A DNA stretch of 64,000 bases from Candidatus Flexicrinis proximus. GTDB lineage: Bacteria; Chloroflexota; Anaerolineae; Aggregatilineales; Phototrophicaceae. The translations under genes and the position numbers were made by a program. The stretch spans positions 310,001 through 374,000 of the forward strand of contig JADJQF010000004.1 in assembly GCA_016712885.1 (NCBI GenBank), given 5' to 3'. Numbering within the stretch: the stretch's first letter is position 1; each line of letters starts with the position of its first letter. This document shows positions 1 to 8,220 of the stretch, piece after piece. The notes under the pieces are model-generated. The model was not told the origin of the DNA. It made no database searches and saw nothing but the letters and a program-made list of their open reading frames with translations.

Positions 1-1249
1 TCATCTCGTCGTAGGTCTTGACGTCGTGGATCCGGCTGTCGCGGAACTTTGTCGCGTCGTCCAGTAGGTTCGCCTGTACCTCGCGCAGCAGGTCGCGTAC
101 GGCGTCGACGATTCCGTCCTGCGACACGAACCGCTTGCCTTCCTTGCCGGGAATGTCGCGCCGTGCCAGCACCGCGTTGCCCTTGGCAACGTCTTTCGGG
201 CCGATCTCCATGCGGACGGGCACACCGCGCATCTCCCAGTCGTTGAACTTATAGCCTGGGGTCTCGTCGCGGTCGTCAACGTGAATGCGGACACCCGCCG
301 CCCGCAGTTCCTTCGCGATGCGCTGCACGGTATCCAACACCGCGCCGCGCTCCTCTTCGGTCTTATAGATCGGCAGCAGCACCACCTGGATCGGCGCAAC
401 CACCGGCGGCATCCGCAGCCCTTTGTCGTCCCCGTGTGCCAGCACGATCGCGCCGACCATCCGGGTGGACAGACCCCAGCTCGTCGTCCAGCAGAATTCG
501 GTTGTATTCTCACGTGACAGGTAGCTGATGTTGAACGCTTTGGCGAAGTTCTGGCCGAGGTTATGCGACGTGCCGCTCTGTAGCGCTTTACCGTCGCGCA
601 TCATCCCCTCGATCGTATACGTCCGCAGCGCGCCCGCGAACTTCTCGTTTTCGGACTTCAGACCTTTGATCACCGGGATGGCCGCCTCGGTGATGGCGAA
701 GTCGGCGTAAATGTCCAGCATCTGCATCGTCTCGGCCTGAGCATCGTCATGGTCGACGTGCGCGGTATGTCCTTCCTGCCACAGGAACTCGGTTGTCCGC
801 AGGAACGGCCGCGTCCGCATCTCCCAGCGCACCACGTTCGCCCACTGGTTAATCAGCAGCGGCAGGTCGCGGTACGACTGTATCCACTGGCTAAAAGCCT
901 CGCCGATGATCGTTTCGCTGGTCGGCCGGACCACCAGCCGTTCTTCCAGTTCCTTGCCGCCACCAATGGTCACGACCGCCAGTTCCGGCGCGAACCCTTC
1001 GACGTGCTCGGCTTCGCGCTTCAGGTAACTCTCCGGGATAAACAGCGGGAAATACGCATTATGGTGGCCGGTCTCCTTGAAGCGCCGGTCCAGTCCGTTG
1101 CGAATCGCTTCCCACACCTCGTAGCCGTACGGTTTAATGATGACGCAGCCGCGTACCGGCGACGGGGCAGCCATGTCCGCGCGGTAGATGATCTCGTTAT
1201 ACCACTTCGAGACGTCTTCGCTGAGGGGGGTGACTGCTTGCTGCGACAT
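1..1249 (-). CDS. proS: Proline--tRNA ligase, partial (C-terminus beyond window)
   Basis: Charges tRNA-Pro with proline in the cytoplasm. The reading frame opens at ATG 1249 (minus strand) with MSQQAVTPLSEDVSKWYNEI and stays open to the window edge, giving about 416 residues. Class II synthetase motif 2 is visible around WANVVRWEMRTRPFLRTTEF, followed by QEGHTAHV, and motif 1-type sequence is visible as VVRPTSETIIGEAF. The sequence lacks the large editing insertion of E. coli-type ProRS and resembles the compact archaeal/eukaryotic-type (type 3) enzyme. The anticodon-binding domain begins near VVAPIQVVLLPIYKTEEE. It is divergent from hisS across a 324-bp spacer. The missing 3' part is a window-edge effect, not a truncation. 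Confidence 0.95.
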   Translation of the reverse strand, partial: MSQQAVTPLSEDVSKWYNEIIYRADMAAPSPVRGCVIIKPYGYEVWEAIRNGLDRRFKETGHHNAYFPLFIPESYLKREAEHVEGFAPELAVVTIGGGKELEERLVVRPTSETIIGEAFSQWIQSYRDLPLLINQWANVVRWEMRTRPFLRTTEFLWQEGHTAHVDHDDAQAETMQMLDIYADFAITEAAIPVIKGLKSENEKFAGALRTYTIEGMMRDGKALQSGTSHNLGQNFAKAFNISYLSRENTTEFCWTTSWGLSTRMVGAIVLAHGDDKGLRMPPVVAPIQVVLLPIYKTEEERGAVLDTVQRIAKELRAAGVRIHVDDRDETPGYKFNDWEMRGVPVRMEIGPKDVAKGNAVLARRDIPGKEGKRFVSQDGIVDAVRDLLREVQANLLDDATKFRDSRIHDVKTYDEM

Positions 1250-1303
1250 AATCTTCCTTCTTCCCGTTGACTCCTAAAAAGCCTGCCGGATGCAGGTGAG
1301 CAC

Positions 1304-1309
1304 ATTATA
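1304..1309 (-). promoter_or_regulatory. Probable -10 element of proS
   Basis: A perfect TATAAT on the minus strand lies 54 bp upstream of the proS ATG. No good -35 hexamer sits at 16-18 bp, so this is a moderate prediction. The rest of the 324-bp proS-hisS spacer (1250-1573) shows no T-box-like or other recognisable element. Confidence 0.45.
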
Positions 1310-1528
1310 AGGGGGCTTACACAGTGTGGGTAGCGCAAAGCTGGGGGTTCTGTTCATCTCCTCCGGTCTATAACCCCTCTTATCGGTGGTTCCCCAGCGC
1401 TCGATTCACTCTATAGTTCTTCTATGAACACTCCCTCTTTCAACCCCCAGCGACATTGGCCTCTCCCCGAGGCTGATACCATTTCCCGATAACCCTACCC
1501 AATCCGCGCGGAAACGCGCACAATTCTC

Positions 1529-1534
1529 TACAAT
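1529..1534 (+). promoter_or_regulatory. Possible -10 element of hisS
   Basis: TACAAT lies 40 bp upstream of the hisS start. The -35 region at normal spacing is poor. It is offered only because it is the best match in the divergent spacer on this strand. Confidence 0.3.
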
Positions 1535-1573
1535 CACTGTCGATTCCTGTTCATAACACGAGGAGTGTTTCCC

Positions 1574-2905
1574 GTGACCCAAACCCGTATCCAACCGCGT
1601 CTTCCCAAAGGGATGCGCGATTTCATGCCCGCCGAGATGATCAAGCGCGAATACGTCTTCGGGATCGTGCGCGACGTCTTCCACCTCTACGGCTTCGAGC
1701 CGCTCAGCACGCCCGTCCTCGAACTGCGCGAAACCCTCATGGGCAAATACGGCGAAGATGCCGAAAAACTCATCTTCAACGCCCAGCACCCCGGCGGCAA
1801 GGAAGAACTCGCCCTGCGCTACGACCTGACCGTGCCGCTGGCGCGTGTGGTCGGCCAGCATGAGTCGGAGATCACCCTGCCGTTCAAGCGCTATCAGCTT
1901 TCGCCGGTCTGGCGCGCCGAACGCCCGCAGAAAGGCCGTTACCGCGAGTTCTATCAGTGCGATGTCGACATCGTCGGCGTAGCCGATATGGGCGCCGACG
2001 CGGAAGTCCTGGGCGTCGTCGTCACGGCGCTGCGCAGGCTCGGCTTTCCAACCTTCACCGTCAAGATCAACAACCGCAAATTGCTCACCGCCATGGGCCA
2101 GTACTCCGGCGTCCCCGACGCGCAGCTCGGTGACCTGTACCGCAGCGTCGACAAATTCGACAAGATCGGCGCCGACGGCGTGAAGGCCGAACTGGTCGAG
2201 CGCGGCATCGATGCGGCTGCCACCGACCGCATGATGGCGCTGCTCGTGCAGGCCGATCCCGGAGCGGACAAGCTCGGTATTCTTGAAGATGTTATGGGCG
2301 ATATTCCCGCCGCCCGCGAAGGCATCCGTGAACTGCGCGACCTGGCCGGACACCTGAACAGTGCTGGGGTGCCGAACCAGTTCCTTGACACCGACTTCAC
2401 CATGGTGCGCGGCCTCGGTTATTACACTGGCCCGATCTTCGAGACGGTTGTCACCGAGCCGCAGATCGGCAGCCTCAGCGGCGGCGGGCGCTACGACGGG
2501 CTGATCGGCCTTTTCCGCAAGGACCCGCTGCCTACCACCGGCGTTTCGCTCGGCATCGAGCGCATCATCGACGTGATGGACGAACTCAACCTGTATCCGG
2601 CGCACATCGGCGGGACGGTCGTGCAAGTCCTGGTCACGGTTTTCAGCCCCGACCTCCGCCCGTCGGCCACTGCCCTCACTGCGCAGCTTCGCGCCGAGGG
2701 CATCCGCACCGAACTGATGCTGCAGGACAAGAAACTCGGCCAGCAGTTCGGCGTCGCCGACAAGAAGGGCATCCCGGTTGTCGCCGTTCAGGGGCCGGAC
2801 GAGGCCGCCCGCGGCGAGGTCAAGCTCCGGCGCCTGCGCGACGGCGCGGAAGCGATCGTGTCAGCAACAGGCATCGCCGAGAAGGTACGCGAACTGCTCG
2901 CTTAG
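1574..2905 (+). CDS. hisS: Histidine--tRNA ligase
   Basis: Charges tRNA-His; cytoplasmic class II synthetase of 443 residues, a normal length for the family. The N-terminus RLPKGMRDFMP is the family hallmark. Motif 2 is seen at PVWRAERPQKGRYREFYQCD, and the histidine-specific motif appears as MVRGLGYYTGPIFE, with Gly where many HisRS have Asp. GGGRYDGL and the motif 3 region GVSLGIERI follow. The C-terminal anticodon-binding domain starts near TVVQVLVTVFSPDLR. The GTG at 1574 is chosen over the in-frame GTG at 1565 because AGGAG (1561-1565) lies at ideal distance from 1574 and overlaps 1565. Divergent from proS. Confidence 0.95.
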   Translation: MTQTRIQPRLPKGMRDFMPAEMIKREYVFGIVRDVFHLYGFEPLSTPVLELRETLMGKYGEDAEKLIFNAQHPGGKEELALRYDLTVPLARVVGQHESEITLPFKRYQLSPVWRAERPQKGRYREFYQCDVDIVGVADMGADAEVLGVVVTALRRLGFPTFTVKINNRKLLTAMGQYSGVPDAQLGDLYRSVDKFDKIGADGVKAELVERGIDAAATDRMMALLVQADPGADKLGILEDVMGDIPAAREGIRELRDLAGHLNSAGVPNQFLDTDFTMVRGLGYYTGPIFETVVTEPQIGSLSGGGRYDGLIGLFRKDPLPTTGVSLGIERIIDVMDELNLYPAHIGGTVVQVLVTVFSPDLRPSATALTAQLRAEGIRTELMLQDKKLGQQFGVADKKGIPVVAVQGPDEAARGEVKLRRLRDGAEAIVSATGIAEKVRELLA

Positions 2906-3042
2906 TTACACACGACTAGCGTGTATGAGGCGGACGGGGCCAGCAAGAATCCCCGTCTCGCCTTGAAAAAATCCGCCATGCTGTGTCAATCGCTGCAATG
3001 CAGTCCCTGCAGGTTCGCTTTATACAGGTTTCGGCATTCTGG

Positions 3043-3071
3043 TTGCGTCCAAATTCATATGGCTGTACTGT
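3043..3071 (+). promoter_or_regulatory. Candidate sigma-70 type promoter of the secreted-protein gene
   Basis: TTGCGT (3043-3048), a 17-bp spacer and TACTGT (3066-3071) lie 34 bp upstream of ATG 3106, in the 200-bp gap after hisS. Moderate match to consensus. Confidence 0.4.
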
Positions 3072-3105
3072 GTCTTAATGTTCAATTGCACCAGATGAGG
3101 CCACC

Positions 3106-4221
3106 ATGTTTCGACGATTTTCACTCATGACCATCGTGTTTATTGTTGTCCTTGGCTCAGTTGTGCAGGCGCAGGACAACACCTCTCGTCTTCCTGGGAG
3201 TTCGGCAGGCGGGCGTGCTCTCGGCGGTGGTGGTACGCCCGCAAGCGATTTCCGCGATCAAGGCTTCGAGTCTGGGTTTGGTGCGCCGCTGCAAAGTCCG
3301 GACTGGCTTTCCGAGTCTTCTAACTTCGGCACGCCGGTTTGTGATGCAGGCTGCGGACTCAGCGCCGCACAGGGTCCGAATGACGGAGCCTTCTGGATCT
3401 GGTTTGGCGGGGCTAACGGCGCTGCCGAAACTGCGTTCATCGAGCAGCAGTTGTATATCCCGAGCAATACCGAAACCTACATGAATTACGATTACTGGAT
3501 TGGCCTCGTTGATGCGGGGGCAACCTATTCAATGACCGTTTCGCTGGATGGCAGCGTCGTCGACTCCATCGTGGATAGTCCGGTCAGTGGCGGGTACATC
3601 AGCCAATCGATTGACTTGGGTACGTATGCCGACGGCGGTCTGCACACGTTTCGGATGGACTTCACGAAGAACGCCATCGGCAACGTTAACCTCAATATCG
3701 ACAACGTCTACCTGTATAAGGGGACTTCGGTGTATTTGGCTGACGCCGATTTTGAGTCGGGCAGCGCCGCATGGATACAGACCGGGAAAACCGGCGACAA
3801 AGTGAAATGCAACACGCTGACCAAAACGTATGGCTACACGGGTTTGTGCGCGTTCTTCTTCAAGGGCAGCATCGGCGAAAACAGCACAGCAGTACAGCAG
3901 TATACGGTGCTGCGTGCCGCCCCGCCCGCGCCTGGCCGCGCGCCGAGCCACTCATCGGTTTATCTCGGCGCGTTCATCAACGCTAAGCCGTCCGCAACCG
4001 GCAAAATGATCCTCAAGCTAACGCTTGACGACGACTCGAAGATCAAGGCGAAAGTGTCGCTTGCCGGGAGCAACAGCTACACGTGGAAGCAGACCCCACC
4101 CAAGCTTTACGATTTCGCCCTCAATATCGTCAAGGTGAGCGTCAAGCTGCTGCACACGAGCGCGGCAGGCAAAGTGCTGATCGACGATATCGAGGTGTTC
4201 AGACAAGGCGTCTACCCCTAA
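3106..4221 (+). CDS. Secreted protein with two beta-sandwich-like (CBM-type) modules, unknown function
   Basis: A 371-residue protein. Residues 1-22 (FRRFSLMTIVFIVVLGSVVQAQ) look like a Sec signal peptide cleaved after AQA/AQ. A Gly/Ser-rich linker follows. Then come two modules that each open with an F-E-S-G signature (DQGFESGF near residue 52 and DADFESGS near residue 215) and are rich in aromatic and Asp residues, as in jelly-roll carbohydrate-binding folds: GAFWIWFGGANG, STETYMNYDYWIG-like strands, and IDNVYLYKG / IDDIEVFRQG terminal strands. No catalytic motif was recognised. Monocistronic as far as seen. The module assignment is by pattern only. Confidence 0.7.
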   Translation: MFRRFSLMTIVFIVVLGSVVQAQDNTSRLPGSSAGGRALGGGGTPASDFRDQGFESGFGAPLQSPDWLSESSNFGTPVCDAGCGLSAAQGPNDGAFWIWFGGANGAAETAFIEQQLYIPSNTETYMNYDYWIGLVDAGATYSMTVSLDGSVVDSIVDSPVSGGYISQSIDLGTYADGGLHTFRMDFTKNAIGNVNLNIDNVYLYKGTSVYLADADFESGSAAWIQTGKTGDKVKCNTLTKTYGYTGLCAFFFKGSIGENSTAVQQYTVLRAAPPAPGRAPSHSSVYLGAFINAKPSATGKMILKLTLDDDSKIKAKVSLAGSNSYTWKQTPPKLYDFALNIVKVSVKLLHTSAAGKVLIDDIEVFRQGVYP

Positions 4222-4241
4222 AAGCCAATGATCGAAAGTCA

Positions 4242-4336
4242 CCGGATTCCAGTTGTCTTCAAATCAGAAAGTATTCCGCTCAATGCGGAGGTGCAGTTGC
4301 ACGCTTGAAGCTGGAAACAAACGGCTGATGGCCTAG
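4242..4336 (+). repeat. Interspersed repeat, copy 1
   Basis: Intergenic segment with a second, inverted copy at 19081-19173. Over an 80-base ungapped core (from 4254) I count about 62 identities (roughly 77%). The best-conserved blocks are TTCCGCTCA, the near-palindrome GTGCAGTTGCAC (4292-4303) and GAAGCTGGAAAC. It lies between the secreted-protein gene and the TPR gene. Confidence 0.7.
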
Positions 4337-4453
4337 AAATGAATGGTTCCGGCATCGCGCCGCATTCGGCGTTATAGTTGAGTGTGGCGCGACGTCGCAA
4401 TGAATGTACTGCGGCAGCGCCACAGAGAACGATATGCAAGAGCGGGAGGGGAT

Positions 4454-5338
4454 ATGACCGAGGTGTCGCCGCTGCTGCCGGACTTCGACTCGCTGTGGGA
4501 TTTCGATAATCCCGCCGAATCGGAACAGAGATTCCGTCTACTTCTGAAGGATTTGGAAGCTAGCGGTGATCTCCCAGCACAGGCCGAACTCCTGACCCAG
4601 ATCGCGCGTGCGCTCGGTCTCCAGCGCAGGTTCGAAGACGCGCAGCAGGTCTTGAACGTTGTGGATGGAATACTCGACTCCGTCGACGCGCCCCGCGCCG
4701 CGGTCCGCCTCGTGCTGGAACAGGGCAGAGTCTTCAATTCACAGGGGTTGAAAGACGACGCCCGGCCGTTCTTCGAGAAAGCCTACGAAATGGCGCTGGA
4801 AGCCGACGAGGACTTCTACGCGGTCGATGCTGCCCACATGATGGCGATTGTCGAGACCGGCTACGAATCGCTCGCCTGGAACCATAAGGCCATCGAGATC
4901 GCGCAGGGCTCGCGCTTTCTGAGGACCCGCGAGTGGCTCGGCTCGCTGCTTAACAACACGGGCTGGGCCTACCACGACCTCGGCAACTTTATCTCCGCGC
5001 TCTCCACGTTCCGGCAGGTGCTTGCATGGCAGCAGGCGCATGGCACGGAACAGGATATCCGGATCGCGCAGTGGTGTGTGGCGCGCACGCTCCGCTCGTT
5101 AGGTGAGATTGACGAAGCCCTGACCATGCAGCAGGCGCTGCTGTCCGTTTATGGCGGCGAAGACCCCAATGGCTACACCGAGGAGGAGATCGGCGAGTGT
5201 CTGCTGGCGCTGGACCGCTCCGCCGAAGCTCAACCGTATTTTGCCCGCGCCTATACTGTGCTCTCCAATGACCCATGGTTGGCCGCGAACGAACCCGCGC
5301 GCCTGGAGCGTCTGCGGGCGTTGAGCACTGCGGAATGA
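4454..5338 (+). CDS. TPR-repeat protein
   Basis: A 294-residue cytoplasmic all-helical protein. Several tetratricopeptide units are visible, for example around residues 45-80 (DLPAQAELLTQIARALGLQ), 85-130 (KDDARPFFEKAYEMALEAD), 170-200 (NNTGWAYHDLGNFISALSTF) and 205-245 (RTLRSLGEIDEALTMQQALL). The family is a protein-interaction scaffold; the partner is unknown. ATG 4454 is preferred to upstream in-frame ATGs because GGGAGG (4445-4450) sits just before it. Its stop overlaps the start of the next gene (ATGA at 5335), so it is translationally coupled to the two acetyltransferases. Confidence 0.8.
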   Translation: MTEVSPLLPDFDSLWDFDNPAESEQRFRLLLKDLEASGDLPAQAELLTQIARALGLQRRFEDAQQVLNVVDGILDSVDAPRAAVRLVLEQGRVFNSQGLKDDARPFFEKAYEMALEADEDFYAVDAAHMMAIVETGYESLAWNHKAIEIAQGSRFLRTREWLGSLLNNTGWAYHDLGNFISALSTFRQVLAWQQAHGTEQDIRIAQWCVARTLRSLGEIDEALTMQQALLSVYGGEDPNGYTEEEIGECLLALDRSAEAQPYFARAYTVLSNDPWLAANEPARLERLRALSTAE

Positions 5339-6210
5339 GCGATCCGATCCTGCTCGATGCGGCATCGGGCCAGTTGGTGAAGGCCGTTGAGGACAACTGC
5401 ATCGCTCTGTTTCACCAGATGGCCTCGGTGCTCGGCGGTGAAGTCGAGCATCTCGGCGGATTTGGCCGTCACATCAGCTTTCCCCATCACCCGACCTTCA
5501 AAGGTGCGTGGCAGTCTCGCCTCAGCCCGGACATGGCCGACGTTGCCATTGACGACACGATCGCCTGGTTCAAACGCAGGAACGTCCCGAGCTTTTACTG
5601 GTGGACCGATGCCAGTACTCTGCCGGATGATCTCGGTCACCGGTTGATGCTGCGCGGTTTCGTGTGCCGCGAAACCCCCGGCGGCATTCTGCGCTATGAC
5701 ATTCCCTCGACCGCCCAGGGTTCGCCGGTCATGGTGGCCGACATGCGCCAGCTTGACGAGTCGATCCTGACGCGTGTGCCAGACGGTTTTCGCGTCTCCG
5801 AAGTCTCGTCCGAGTCCGACCTCGGCGCTTTTGCCCAGGTGGTCGAGGCCGTCTACCCTCAACAACCGGAAGCTGCACGGGGTTGGGCCGATGCCACGCG
5901 ACACGCCGGCATAGGCAGTGTGCCGTGGAAACTGTATATTGGCTGGCTTGGTGATGAAGCCGTCGCAACTAATATCGTGGTCGAGGGCGGCGGGATTGTC
6001 AGCCTCTGGGTGATTGCGACCATGCCGCATGTCCGTCGCAAGGGTATCGGCTCCGCCATTACCCTGGCGCCGCTGTTTGACTGGCGTACAAAGGGTTACC
6101 AATACGCGGGGTTGTTTGCGTCTGCCGAAGGCGCGCCGGTCTACGAGCGTATAGGTTTTGAGCGCACCGGTACCTGTATCAACCGTTATCTATGGCGCGC
6201 TCAAGGCTAG
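5335..6210 (+). CDS. GNAT-family N-acetyltransferase (first of tandem pair)
   Basis: A 291-residue protein. The C-terminal half (about 150-290) is a GNAT fold: GFRVSEVSSESDL opens it, ATNIVVEGGGIVSLWVIATMP gives strands 4-5, and HVRRKGIGSAITLAPL is the acetyl-CoA pyrophosphate-binding motif A (R/Q-x-x-G-x-G). GAPVYERIGFERTG is the C-terminal motif B. The N-terminal 150 residues, with a conserved HISFPHHPTFK segment, form a second domain shared only with the neighbouring paralogue. The acceptor substrate is unknown. It starts at the ATGA overlap with the TPR gene and is followed after 4 bp by its paralogue. Confidence 0.85.
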   Translation: MSDPILLDAASGQLVKAVEDNCIALFHQMASVLGGEVEHLGGFGRHISFPHHPTFKGAWQSRLSPDMADVAIDDTIAWFKRRNVPSFYWWTDASTLPDDLGHRLMLRGFVCRETPGGILRYDIPSTAQGSPVMVADMRQLDESILTRVPDGFRVSEVSSESDLGAFAQVVEAVYPQQPEAARGWADATRHAGIGSVPWKLYIGWLGDEAVATNIVVEGGGIVSLWVIATMPHVRRKGIGSAITLAPLFDWRTKGYQYAGLFASAEGAPVYERIGFERTGTCINRYLWRAQG

Positions 6211-6214
6211 ACAC

Positions 6215-7087
6215 ATGACATCGCCCCTCACTGAACCTCACCTGACCGGTGCTCAACTCGACCGGGCCTTTGAAGAGTGCGCCTGCGACCTGTTCCGGCA
6301 GTTTGCCGCGACCCTTGGCGGCGAACTTGACGAGTCCTCGCAGGGAGGCCGCCACCTCAGTTTCCCGTCACACATGATGTTTAAGAGCGCGTGGCGCACC
6401 CGCCTGACCGCGGACACCGCCGACGCCTATATCGCCGAAACAATCGACTGGTTCAGATCGCGGAATGTCGATGATTTCGGCTGGTGGACGCACGCCGGCA
6501 CGACGCCCGACGACCTGGGCCACCGGTTGGTCGCGCATGGCTTCGAGCAGTTGAGCCGGAAGTCGGTTCTCGATCCCAACGTACCATCGACCGCTCAGGG
6601 CGCTCCCGTGATGGCCGCCGATCTCAGCACAATCGACGAGTCCGTACTCAATAAGGTACCGTCCGGTTTTCGCATCGAACGGGCGACCAGCGAGGCGGAC
6701 TTGCAGGCGTTTCAACATATCATCAGCGTCGGATTCTCAACGGCCCCGCAGGTTGGCGCCGCTTGGTCGGATGCGACACGGCATGTAGGCGCAGACCGGA
6801 CGCCGTGGCGTCTGTATCTCGGCTGGCTCGATGGCGAACCGGTGGCCACCAATGTTGTCACCGAAGGCGGCGGAATCGTCGGCGTGTGGAACATCGCCAC
6901 GCTGGCGGCACATCGCGGCAAAGGGCTCGGCGCGGCGATTACGGTTGCGCCGCTTCTCGAAGCCCGCACCAAGGGCTACCGGTATGCGGGGCTGTTCGCC
7001 AGCGCGCTCGGCGCGCCGGTATACGAACGCCTCGGCTTCCAGTTCACCGGCACACGCCTCAATCGCTTTGCGTGGAAAAACGTCTAG
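6215..7087 (+). CDS. GNAT-family N-acetyltransferase (second of tandem pair)
   Basis: A 290-residue paralogue of the preceding gene along its full length. Both share HxSFPxHxxFKxAWxxRL near residue 50, WWT near 90, STAQGxPVMxAD near 130, and the GNAT core. Here the acetyl-CoA loop reads AHRGKGLGAAIT and the end reads GAPVYERLGFQFTG. ATG 6215 is used, 4 bp after the previous stop; an upstream in-frame ATG lies inside the preceding gene. A local duplication is the simplest origin. Substrate unknown. Confidence 0.85.
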   Translation: MTSPLTEPHLTGAQLDRAFEECACDLFRQFAATLGGELDESSQGGRHLSFPSHMMFKSAWRTRLTADTADAYIAETIDWFRSRNVDDFGWWTHAGTTPDDLGHRLVAHGFEQLSRKSVLDPNVPSTAQGAPVMAADLSTIDESVLNKVPSGFRIERATSEADLQAFQHIISVGFSTAPQVGAAWSDATRHVGADRTPWRLYLGWLDGEPVATNVVTEGGGIVGVWNIATLAAHRGKGLGAAITVAPLLEARTKGYRYAGLFASALGAPVYERLGFQFTGTRLNRFAWKNV

Positions 7088-7166
7088 GGCACAAACACCG
7101 GCGAACATAGCGACTCGCGACCATCCGGTTTGATCGGGACATCGGCCGTGAGGACTCAACGGACCC

Positions 7167-7194
7167 TTGATTTACCCCCCGATTTCCCTATAAT
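7167..7194 (+). promoter_or_regulatory. Strong promoter of rpsB-tsf
   Basis: TTGATT (7167-7172), a 16-bp spacer and a perfect TATAAT (7189-7194). This is the best promoter match in the window and sits in the 238-bp gap before rpsB. The expected transcript start is near 7201, leaving a leader of about 125 nt. Confidence 0.75.
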
Positions 7195-7201
7195 CCTCTC
7201 G

Positions 7202-7274
7202 GCCGTTTCCTCCGAAACGGCTAATTTCACACGTCTGGACTGAACCCCGGTGTCGGCGCTTACGCGCTGCGGGG
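7202..7274 (+). promoter_or_regulatory. Structured 5' leader of rpsB (two hairpins)
   Basis: Hairpin 1 is an 8-bp stem, GCCGTTTC / GAAACGGC with loop CTCC (7202-7221). It would begin almost at the predicted +1. Hairpin 2 spans 7245-7274, with outer stem CCCCG/CGGGG and inner stem GCGC-TTAC-GCGC. Ribosomal protein leaders often mediate autogenous control. No T-run follows, so any control would be at translation. Function is inferred. Confidence 0.45.
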
Positions 7275-7325
7275 GGCGGGACGAAGGGCGTGATCGTCTA
7301 AACACCAACCAAGGAGTAATACCTC

Positions 7326-8183
7326 ATGCCCTCTAAGGTCACGATGCGCGACCTGCTGGAAACCGGCGTCCACTTCGGTCATCGCACCCAGAAGTGGAAC
7401 CCCAAGATGGCGCCGTTTATCTACACCGCCCGCAACGGCATCCACATCATCGATCTCCGTCAGACCCTCGCCAACCTCAACGCGTATTTCGACATGGTTG
7501 TCGAAGTCGTCCGCAAGGGCGGTACCGTGCTGTTCGTCGGCACCAAGCGTCAGGCGCAGGAGACCATCGCCAAGGCTGCTGCCGAAGCGGGTATGCCCTA
7601 CATCAACGGCCGTTGGCTGGGCGGCACGCTCACCAACTGGAAGACCATTAAGGACCGCATCGAGACGCTCAAGAAGCTCGAAGCTCGCCGTGATAAGGGC
7701 GAATTTGCCCTGCTGACCAAGCGCGAAGCCCTGATGCTCACCCGCGAGATCGAAGAACTCAGCGAGCGGCTGGGTGGCATCCGCGAAATGAAGAAACTAC
7801 CTGACCTGCTGATTATGGTTGATACGAAGCGCGAAGAAACCGCCGTCAAGGAGGCGAACTCGCTCAACATTCCGGTGATGGCCCTGGTCGACACCAACGC
7901 CAACCCGGATGTCATCGACTACATCATCCCCGGCAATGACGACGCCATGCGCGCCATCAAGCTGGTGGTCGATGCGATGGCCGATGCCGTCAAGGAAGGC
8001 AAGGCGATGCGCAAGGGCGACGACGAGGGCTTCGAGGAAGAAGCCGCTGCCTCCGCCGTGCCGGCCATTGACTACGATGTTGAGGAAGAGGACGAGAACG
8101 ACGAGCGTTATCTCGGCAAGTCCACCCTCGCCAAGCTGCGCGATGCCAAGCTGTTCGACGAAACGGAAACCCCCGCGAGCTAA
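7326..8183 (+). CDS. rpsB: 30S ribosomal protein S2
   Basis: A 285-residue component of the small ribosomal subunit. Signature segments include MRDLLETGVHFGHRTQKWNP at the N-terminus, FVGTKRQAQETIAKAA, RWLGGTLTNWKTI, and PVMALVDTNANPDVIDYIIPGNDDAMRAI. A C-terminal acidic tail (about 235-285, EEEAAASAVPAIDYDVEEED) extends beyond the E. coli length. AAGGAG (7311-7316) marks the start. It forms an operon with tsf 37 bp downstream. Confidence 0.97.
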   Translation: MPSKVTMRDLLETGVHFGHRTQKWNPKMAPFIYTARNGIHIIDLRQTLANLNAYFDMVVEVVRKGGTVLFVGTKRQAQETIAKAAAEAGMPYINGRWLGGTLTNWKTIKDRIETLKKLEARRDKGEFALLTKREALMLTREIEELSERLGGIREMKKLPDLLIMVDTKREETAVKEANSLNIPVMALVDTNANPDVIDYIIPGNDDAMRAIKLVVDAMADAVKEGKAMRKGDDEGFEEEAAASAVPAIDYDVEEEDENDERYLGKSTLAKLRDAKLFDETETPAS

Positions 8184-8220
8184 GGCTTGCGGATAACCAG
8201 ACGAAAACACGAGGAAACAC

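Noticed and set aside
1250..1573. Possible T-box riboswitch for the two synthetase genes
   Set aside because: No T-box consensus (UGGN/AGGGUGGNACCGCG-like) and no terminator/antiterminator pair is present in the spacer.
1406..2626. Long minus-strand frame opposite hisS
   Set aside because: hisS is unmistakable on the plus strand; the antisense frame has no recognisable domain.
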